A stretch of DNA of 5,258 bases from Bacteroidia bacterium. GTDB taxonomy: Bacteria > Bacteroidota > Bacteroidia > Bacteroidales > VadinHA17. Below the pieces are notes generated by a model. The model made no database searches. It was not told the DNA's origin and saw only the letters and a program-made list of their open reading frames with translations. How positions within the stretch are numbered: the first letter of the stretch is position 1; each line of letters opens with the position of its first letter. Shown here one piece after another: positions 1 through 5,258 of the stretch. Both the position numbers and the translations under genes were made by a program. Where the stretch lies: assembly GCA_026391515.1 (NCBI GenBank), contig JAPLEC010000172.1, positions 1-5,258 on the forward strand, written 5' to 3'.

Positions 1-617
1 ATGATTCGAGCAACACATTGATCATAAGTGTTGCGGGCATAATTGATTTCACTGTAAGGATCTATTACATCAGTAATTATCGGGAAACCCAGCATAGTTC
101 CGTCAGTTCCCATGCCTCCGAATTTCTGAAGGAGATCCCACTCGAAATATGCACGAAGCGCGAATGCTTCTCCCTGTAATCGTGTCTTAATCTGGGTATT
201 ATATGGTTCCTTAACCATATATCTGGTATTATAACCCCGCCTGTCCTTCAGGAAAATATTACATTGGGAAATTGATCTGTAATCGCGGTCCCAGTAAGTC
301 TGGAAAGGATCATTCGAGGTAGTCATAGTATTGACGGCATACCTGGCCATAACGTTTGATTTACTGGTAAGAACCGCATCGTCGGTCACTCCGTCAAGGT
401 AGGCCCCCTCATTGTCATTGTAGTTCCGGTACGAGTTACCTACTGAGTAGGCATCGATATTATCATAGCACCTGTTTACCAAACCCTGAACCATGCTCTG
501 GTATTCCCAGATGGTTTCACTGTCGTAGTTACCGTTTGGCCATGGATCGAGGTAACCTTTACAAGAGCTGATCAGAACTATAATTGCTCCAAATAATATA
601 ATTTTCTTCGTCTTCAT
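1..617 (-). CDS. SusD/RagB-family outer-membrane nutrient-binding lipoprotein, 3' end missing (partner of the SusC)
   Basis: Translating the minus strand from the ATG at 617 gives 205 residues with no stop before the left window edge, so this is the N-terminal third of a protein usually 500-650 residues long. It begins with a lipoprotein signal peptide: MKTKK, a hydrophobic core IILFGAIIVLI, and lipobox LISSC with the lipidated cysteine at residue 19. CKGYLD follows, a common start of mature SusD proteins (Cys, then LD a few residues later). The SusD N-terminal domain is recognisable from an SNDPFQTYWDRDYRSISQCN segment (101-120), where family members have a tryptophan and an Asn-rich helix, and from LQGEAFALRAYFEWDLLQKFGG (148-168), the conserved GEAxxLRAxxY helix. 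The tail TYDQCVARI (197-205) matches the start of the next conserved helix. Its place directly after the SusC makes it that transporter's surface lid. It is homologous to but clearly diverged from the upstream SusD. The ligand cannot be predicted. Confidence 0.94.
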   Translation of the reverse strand, partial: MKTKKIILFGAIIVLISSCKGYLDPWPNGNYDSETIWEYQSMVQGLVNRCYDNIDAYSVGNSYRNYNDNEGAYLDGVTDDAVLTSKSNVMARYAVNTMTTSNDPFQTYWDRDYRSISQCNIFLKDRRGYNTRYMVKEPYNTQIKTRLQGEAFALRAYFEWDLLQKFGGMGTDGTMLGFPIITDVIDPYSEINYARNTYDQCVARI

Positions 618-629
618 AATTATCATAGA
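618..629 (-). other. 12-base SusC-SusD junction with alternative in-frame start
   Basis: Only 12 bases separate the SusC TAA stop (630-632) from the chosen SusD start. This tight spacing is typical of co-transcribed susC-susD pairs and leaves no room for a promoter or terminator. A second ATG, at 626-624, is in frame with the SusD and would add three residues (MII) ahead of MKTKK. The ATG at 617 is preferred because it puts the positive charges (KTKK) at the very N-terminus, as a lipoprotein signal peptide needs. The sequence alone does not exclude the earlier start. Confidence 0.6.
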
Positions 630-3600
630 TTAGAAATTAAACTTAACTCCTCCGGAGAATGTTCTGAACAAGGGGTAAACTGTTACCCCTGAATTTATAG
701 ATTCAGGATCAACATCTTTTACCTTTGAGAAAGTAAGAAGGTTGGCACCTCTCACATAGAGACGTATTCCTCGGCTTCCCATAAACTTGAGCATTTTTGC
801 CGGGATTGTATAAGCCAGCTCAACATTCTGAATCTTGAAATAGCTTCCTTTTGTGAGCCAGAAGTCAGATGTTACAAAGTTATTGTTCACCTTATAATAT
901 GTCAGTCGCGGATAAGCTCCGTTAATATTATCATGAACAAAGTTGGAGTAGTTATTGTCGCCCCATCCGTTCCAGTAATAAGCATTTGTAAGAGCAATGT
1001 CGTAAAATGCTCTTCCTGCTCCAAGGATAAAGAGATCGAAGTTTTTGTAATTCAGTGTGATGTTTATACCATAGTAGAGGCGTGGATTAGAGTGGCCGAT
1101 TACTGACTGGTCAATATCATCAACAAAGCCGTCTCCGTTCATATCCTTATATTGAAGGTCGCCCTTGTGAAGTGTGGCGTCAAACAACTGTAATGGTATT
1201 CCATTGGCTCCCTGTGCAGCCTCGTCCGATTCAAACTTACCAATGTAAGTATAACCAAAAATTGCATCAGATATTTTTCCTGTTCTTACCTGATAATCAT
1301 TTCTGTAATCAGGTTCATCATACTTCACTCTGATACCTCTTGACCAGGTTGCATTACCACCCACAGTCAGCATTATGTCACCAAACTTCTGAGCAAAGGT
1401 CAAATCACTTCCGACGGCATTGTACCTGGTCTGGTTATAATTATAATATGGCCTTGTTCCGGCATATCCTGCCAATAACGGCAGATTATATTGTATCTGC
1501 GAAATAGAACCATCTACAAGCCAGTTATAATAGGTCACACCCAGGGTAAGTCTGTTATCCAGCACTGCTAAATCCAGTCCAGCATTGATTTCTCTCCTCT
1601 TTTCGAATGTGAGCTTCGGATTACCCAACCTTGAAAGATAGATGCGGTTGGGAGTTTCAACAGCGGATCCAAACCATGTAAGTGAAGAATTAGCACCAAA
1701 ATTGGATCCGGAGGAAGATGACCACCTGTCGACATCATACAGGTTCGGGAAGTATGTTTCATTCGCGACAACACCGCCCTGTGCACGGAGCTTGATATAA
1801 TCAATGAATTTAATGTCGGGCATAAAGCTCTCATCAGATAATACCCAGCTGCCTCCAACACTCCAGTTAACCATATTCCTGTAATCTTTTGCAAAGCTTG
1901 AGTTTCCGGAATAGTTAACTGCTGCTTGGATGGCATATTTGTCCTTCAGACTGTACATAAGCGTACCAACAATACTCCGCTGGCGATAGGGCTCTTCAAT
2001 CCCGTTTATGTAAGAGATTAACTGATGATAAATTGCGTTCAGATCGATGCTGCTGCTGCCAAAAGTTCTGCCATAACTTAATTCCTCAAAAAACATAAAA
2101 CGCTGGAAATAGTAGTCCATCAGCTTGTAAAGATCTGTCATCTTGGTCAGTGAGTGGCCGGTAAATTTGGTCACGCGATCAAGGGGCTTGACAGCATCCG
2201 GATTTTTAACTGAGTAAGCGAGATAATCATTTTCTTTTCCTAATCTGACTGTATTGTGGATGTTAAATCCAAAATAGGTAGTTGATTTAAGTCCCTTGAC
2301 CCATTTATCGAAATCAAAAGTAAGTGTAAGATTGGAAGCACCCGTGCGTCCCCTGTCAGTATAGTAGCCCTGGTCAACGATATTCCCGACAATGTTGCTG
2401 GTATAAAGAGCGCTGACACCATACCAGGGCGTAGCCGGTTTTGTAGTAGTATCAAGCATTGCCCAGACCGGGTAAGCAACCGGAGGTGTATTACGAATAT
2501 CGGTCAGAATCGATGGAAGCTCCGTCACATTAAGGGTTTCGTTCCCTGTACCTTCTGTGGTATAATCCGAGTCATACCCATAGTTGGGTGAGCGGCGGAA
2601 AGTAAGGTTACCATAGAAACCGAACTGAGCTTTTATCATGTCAGTGATCTTTACAGTTACATTCTGTCTTGCCGTTATCCTGTTATAATCTGATTTTGCT
2701 CCCAGGTTAATAATATCACCCTCATGTGCATAGCCAATATATGAATAATACTGGACTATGTCGTTTCCTCCTGATGATGACATATTAACCCTCGAGAATG
2801 GCATCGTATTGTCGAGCAACATATCTTTAAAATCGGTGCTGGGATATTTCAGGTCATAACTATTATTAAGGGCATATCCTCCTATTGCTTCATGGGAATA
2901 TGCTGTTGGCAATCCATCGGCTGCCCTGGCTGTGTTCTGCATCCTTGCATAAACAGCTCCCGAAGAAACAAATTCGGGCATTCTGTCGACGATGCTTACA
3001 CCGCTTTCCAGATCAACATGAAGTATGCGTTCGTTTTTAACTCCCTGTTTTGTTTTGATGTAGAGAACTCCTCCGGTAGCAGCAGGTCCGTACATTGCGT
3101 TACCAAGAATGCCTTTCATTAAGGTAACTGATTCAATTTCAGCCGGATCGACGACATACTCCTGTAAATCGGCCGGCACACCATCGACCATTACATATGG
3201 CATCCCGCTGAATTTATCAGTAGAATTGTAGCTGTTGGAAAGGCTCGAATACTGCTGGAGTCCTTCGAGTGGGCTCATTCCCGGGCTTCCATCCATCTCC
3301 CTGACATCAATCATTGAAGATATGCCCGTAAGAGTATTACGGATATCGGTTGAAGGATATCGGGCAAAGTAAGATCCAGGGATTACTATTTCCGGACCTG
3401 AGAGGTTGCGCTTCTTAAGAGTTGTAAAGGGAAGCGGAACATTATCATCGGAAGTCATGTACAGCTTTGCCTGTGAGAGTGTTACAGTAGTATTTTGAAG
3501 CAGGTCGATGACAGGTGACACACTTTTCTCAAAATTATGTGCAGTAATTGTCACAACATCATCAGCATAGCCTTTTAATGATACTGAACCGTTTGCATCG

Positions 3601-3809
3601 GTTACAGCATGGGTTATGCCTTCACCCACTACTACATTAGCATCAGGTATCGCCGTTCCGTTAGCATCAACAACTTTCAGAACGACATCGAACAGTTGCT
3701 TGGCTTTTTTCTCTTTCTTTTCCTGTCCGCTGACCGGCAATGAGAGAATGGCAATTAGCATGATAAGCCCTGCAAATCTGATTTTTTTATATATATTATT
3801 AAATCTCAT
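630..3809 (-). CDS. SusC/RagA-like TonB-dependent outer-membrane transporter
   Basis: This complete 1059-residue protein is a usual length for the family. SusC-like proteins are 22-stranded outer-membrane barrels that import oligosaccharides or peptides under a SusD lid using TonB-ExbBD energy. Residues 1-28 form a signal peptide: basic KKIR, a hydrophobic core at about 12-25, and a likely cut near VSG|QE. A lysine-rich stretch (31-38) follows, then a carboxypeptidase-regulatory-like beta-sandwich (about 41-111; VDANGTAIPDANV, TDANG). The plug spans about 125-256, with MVDGVP (207-212), the DPAEIESVTLMKG segment (221-233), AMYGPAATGGVLYIKTKQG (238-256). The barrel fills the rest, including a conserved calcium-loop-like DMNGDGFVDDID (889-900), and ends FSGGVKFNF with the terminal aromatic expected for BAM insertion. 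There is no N-terminal STN domain, so it should not itself signal to an anti-sigma factor. The usual EVVVvGYG-type TonB box and the plug IRG motif are not recognisable. The ATG at 3809 gives a proper signal peptide; the next in-frame Met is inside the hydrophobic core. The substrate is unknown. Confidence 0.96.
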   Translation of the reverse strand: MRFNNIYKKIRFAGLIMLIAILSLPVSGQEKKEKKAKQLFDVVLKVVDANGTAIPDANVVVGEGITHAVTDANGSVSLKGYADDVVTITAHNFEKSVSPVIDLLQNTTVTLSQAKLYMTSDDNVPLPFTTLKKRNLSGPEIVIPGSYFARYPSTDIRNTLTGISSMIDVREMDGSPGMSPLEGLQQYSSLSNSYNSTDKFSGMPYVMVDGVPADLQEYVVDPAEIESVTLMKGILGNAMYGPAATGGVLYIKTKQGVKNERILHVDLESGVSIVDRMPEFVSSGAVYARMQNTARAADGLPTAYSHEAIGGYALNNSYDLKYPSTDFKDMLLDNTMPFSRVNMSSSGGNDIVQYYSYIGYAHEGDIINLGAKSDYNRITARQNVTVKITDMIKAQFGFYGNLTFRRSPNYGYDSDYTTEGTGNETLNVTELPSILTDIRNTPPVAYPVWAMLDTTTKPATPWYGVSALYTSNIVGNIVDQGYYTDRGRTGASNLTLTFDFDKWVKGLKSTTYFGFNIHNTVRLGKENDYLAYSVKNPDAVKPLDRVTKFTGHSLTKMTDLYKLMDYYFQRFMFFEELSYGRTFGSSSIDLNAIYHQLISYINGIEEPYRQRSIVGTLMYSLKDKYAIQAAVNYSGNSSFAKDYRNMVNWSVGGSWVLSDESFMPDIKFIDYIKLRAQGGVVANETYFPNLYDVDRWSSSSGSNFGANSSLTWFGSAVETPNRIYLSRLGNPKLTFEKRREINAGLDLAVLDNRLTLGVTYYNWLVDGSISQIQYNLPLLAGYAGTRPYYNYNQTRYNAVGSDLTFAQKFGDIMLTVGGNATWSRGIRVKYDEPDYRNDYQVRTGKISDAIFGYTYIGKFESDEAAQGANGIPLQLFDATLHKGDLQYKDMNGDGFVDDIDQSVIGHSNPRLYYGINITLNYKNFDLFILGAGRAFYDIALTNAYYWNGWGDNNYSNFVHDNINGAYPRLTYYKVNNNFVTSDFWLTKGSYFKIQNVELAYTIPAKMLKFMGSRGIRLYVRGANLLTFSKVKDVDPESINSGVTVYPLFRTFSGGVKFNF

Positions 3810-3833
3810 ATACTTTCATTTTAATTGTTCATA
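3810..3833 (-). other. 24-base SusD-SusC junction and SusC leader
   Basis: This short A/T-rich gap lies between the TAA of the upstream SusD and the ATG of the SusC. It is too short for a Bacteroidota promoter (-33 TTTG and -7 TAnnTTTG elements) and has no hairpin plus T-run that would act as a terminator. No Shine-Dalgarno sequence is visible. That is normal in Bacteroidota, where A-rich leaders near the start are typical; AATTAAAATGAAAGT directly precedes the ATG. Two other ATGs in the gap lead to stops within a few codons and are not plausible genes. The spacing supports co-transcription of the two genes (inference). Confidence 0.6.
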
Positions 3834-5258
3834 TTACCAGATTGTATTTGGAACAAATTTCTTCATCTTCAGGGCATCCGCATTCAGGAAAGGCAGATAA
3901 TACATTCCCTCTTCCCAGGCAGTCTGACGGTCGATCGGAAGCTCAGCCCGTACATACTGGAACCCGGTCGGGTAGGTTGGCGAAACAGTCACTTTGTTAG
4001 GAATATTACCTATCAGCTTGCTTCTCATTACATTCGGGAGATCCATCCACCGGCGGATATCGTCGTAATAGGCTTGTGCCTCAAAACCCATTTCCACGCA
4101 ACGCTCATTCTTAATCCTTGGCCTTAAATCAGCTGTTGTACCTCTATATTCAGCGCGAACAGGCGGCATACCTCTCTTGGACCTGATATAATCAATGGCC
4201 CCAATCGCAGTATATGTTGCTAGAGGTGCCGATCCGGTCGGACCGTAAGCTTCATTTGCAGCTTCACCATAGTTTAGATAAAGTTCAGTAAGACGGAATA
4301 ACGGATCGGAGAATATAATCGTGCCGCTGTATTGATTTTTCGTACTGCCATTTGCCCAGATTTTCCTTATAATGTATCCGGTGTATGACCTTCCGGGCCA
4401 CGAAGTAACAAGCAGTTCGGAAGGTGTTCCGTCCGCATTCATATAAATTAGCGCAGTATTTTTTGTAGGTCCGGAAGCAGCGCCCCATCCCTGGCAAGGG
4501 CTCCCGTTATAAATAACATCTGTTGCAAGCCGAGGATCCCTACCTATGAAAGGATTCTGCTCATTGTATTCACCTGCAGTAGTTGCAGCAGCCCTGTCGG
4601 CCTCAGTAACCAGGGGTCTTCCGGTTATTGTCTCGTACCTGTCAACCCAGTTTTGAGTCGGATGAATCCCTGAAGATGAGGTATGCGCCATCATGACACC
4701 ATTAAATATAGTTGCAACTGATCCACTTCCACCGCCCCAGTTCCAGCTCTGACCTCCCATTGTACGTGTCCAGATACTCTCTTCACAAACATCTTTACCA
4801 TAATAGTTGAGATGGCGGTCAATACCGCTAACAAGGTCGGTAAGAGGCAGGATAATAACTCCTTTCGATTCAGCCACCGTAATAGCATCCCATGCTGCTA
4901 TTGCTGCTTTTTCCCAGTCAGCTGTTCCGTTCTTGTTGTTAAACGGACTTGCTGCATAGAGAAGTACTCTTGATTTAAAAGCTTTGCAAGCCATACCGTT
5001 CGGACGGTACATTTCGAAACCCGAATAGTTCAATGAACCGGCAACACCGGGCATCGGATCCCTGCGTACCTTATCGCATAATACAAAGCAATCATATGCG
5101 GAATCGATATCCGCTACAATCCTGTTCAGGTAGTCGTTATTCCCCATACGTTCCAGATCCCATTGATCGTCCAGCCCAATGACATAATCGATGTAAGGGA
5201 AGGGTCCCCATAATCTGAACAAAGTAAAATGCAGGTAGGCTCTTAAAAAATAGGCCTG
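3834..5258 (-). CDS. SusD/RagB-family outer-membrane nutrient-binding lipoprotein, 5' end missing (upstream SusD)
   Basis: SusD-family proteins are alpha-helical, TPR-containing surface lipoproteins that bind glycans or peptides and cap a SusC porin. The frame is open to the right window edge, so this is the C-terminal 474 residues of a longer protein. A TTG at 5222 is an internal Leu codon, not a start, because the family motif begins before it. The fragment opens with QAYFLRAYLHF followed by LFRLWGPFPYID, the conserved N-terminal-half SusD helix. Next come a helix with FKSRVLLYAASPF (about fragment residues 94-106), PTQNWVDRYE (about 200-209), GRDPRL (239-244), YLNYGEAANEA (327-337) and the C-terminal signature running from ER to DDIRRW (385-404). 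It ends KFVPNTIW and a TAA stop. By alignment with the downstream SusD, about 150 residues including the lipoprotein signal are missing, giving roughly 620 residues in total (inference). The SusC gene follows 24 bases after the stop, suggesting one operon. The family call is firm. The ligand is unknown. Confidence 0.95.
   Translation of the reverse strand, partial: QAYFLRAYLHFTLFRLWGPFPYIDYVIGLDDQWDLERMGNNDYLNRIVADIDSAYDCFVLCDKVRRDPMPGVAGSLNYSGFEMYRPNGMACKAFKSRVLLYAASPFNNKNGTADWEKAAIAAWDAITVAESKGVIILPLTDLVSGIDRHLNYYGKDVCEESIWTRTMGGQSWNWGGGSGSVATIFNGVMMAHTSSSGIHPTQNWVDRYETITGRPLVTEADRAAATTAGEYNEQNPFIGRDPRLATDVIYNGSPCQGWGAASGPTKNTALIYMNADGTPSELLVTSWPGRSYTGYIIRKIWANGSTKNQYSGTIIFSDPLFRLTELYLNYGEAANEAYGPTGSAPLATYTAIGAIDYIRSKRGMPPVRAEYRGTTADLRPRIKNERCVEMGFEAQAYYDDIRRWMDLPNVMRSKLIGNIPNKVTVSPTYPTGFQYVRAELPIDRQTAWEEGMYYLPFLNADALKMKKFVPNTIW

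Noticed and set aside
1568..1936. Minus-strand open frame of 122 codons in another frame of the SusC barrel (similar cases at 2240-2479, 4285-4497 and 4691-4888)
   Set aside because: All are nested fully inside firm SusC or SusD coding sequence with composition typical of out-of-frame translation. There is no evidence for overlapping genes.
2892..3122. Plus-strand open frame of 76 codons inside the SusC gene
   Set aside because: It lies antisense within well-conserved SusC plug and barrel sequence, resembles no known family and has no leader of its own. It is a by-product of the codon pattern on the other strand.
3810..3833. Possible promoter or terminator between the upstream SusD and the SusC
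   Set aside because: The 24-base gap is A/T-rich but too short for both promoter elements and has no inverted repeat.
3616..4127. Two overlapping plus-strand open frames spanning the SusD-SusC junction (3616-3900 and 3825-4127)
   Set aside because: They are antisense to the SusC signal peptide region and the conserved SusD C-terminus, overlap each other in different frames and have no recognisable domain.
5220..5222. TTG at 5222 as the start codon of the right-hand SusD
   Set aside because: The frame continues upstream to the window edge through QAYFLRAYLHFT, a conserved internal SusD motif, and no lipoprotein signal peptide follows the TTG. The gene is truncated by the window, not started here.
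1..5258. A new defence, mobile or RNA-based system
   Set aside because: Three genes of one well-known uptake family account for nearly every base. I saw no direct-repeat arrays, terminal inverted repeats, tRNA-like folds or nuclease, transposase or integrase motifs.

Overview
The window shows a tandem SusC/SusD-type outer-membrane nutrient uptake locus, all transcribed on the minus strand (right to left). The organism is almost certainly a member of the Bacteroidota. SusC-type TonB-dependent porins paired with SusD-type surface lipoproteins are characteristic of that phylum. The moderate base composition, the A/T-rich leaders without a Shine-Dalgarno sequence and the Bacteroidota-style lipoprotein signal peptide fit this. 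The genus cannot be told from the sequence.

Layout in the direction of transcription: (1) 5258-3834 is the C-terminal part of a SusD/RagB-family protein whose start lies beyond the right edge. (2) After a 24-base gap, 3809-630 is a complete 1059-residue SusC-like TonB-dependent transporter with signal peptide, carboxypeptidase-regulatory-like domain, plug and beta-barrel. (3) After a 12-base gap, 617-1 is the N-terminal third of a second SusD-family lipoprotein that runs off the left edge. Coding density is close to 100%, and no stretch over 300 bases lacks a gene. No RNA gene, mobile element, CRISPR array, promoter or terminator could be supported.

In known systems the SusC barrel spans the outer membrane and the SusD lipoprotein sits on it as a hinged lid. 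Together they bind an oligosaccharide (or, in RagAB, a peptide) and pass it to the periplasm using TonB energy. By the usual susC-susD gene order, the complete SusC here belongs with the left-hand SusD. The right-hand SusD would belong to another SusC outside the window, so this looks like the middle of a polysaccharide-utilisation-type locus with at least two transporter pairs in one operon. No glycoside hydrolase, lyase, sulfatase, peptidase or regulator is visible, so the substrate cannot be named. I see variation within a known system, not a clearly new one. The points most worth a second look are the tandem arrangement and the divergent TonB-box/plug region of the SusC.
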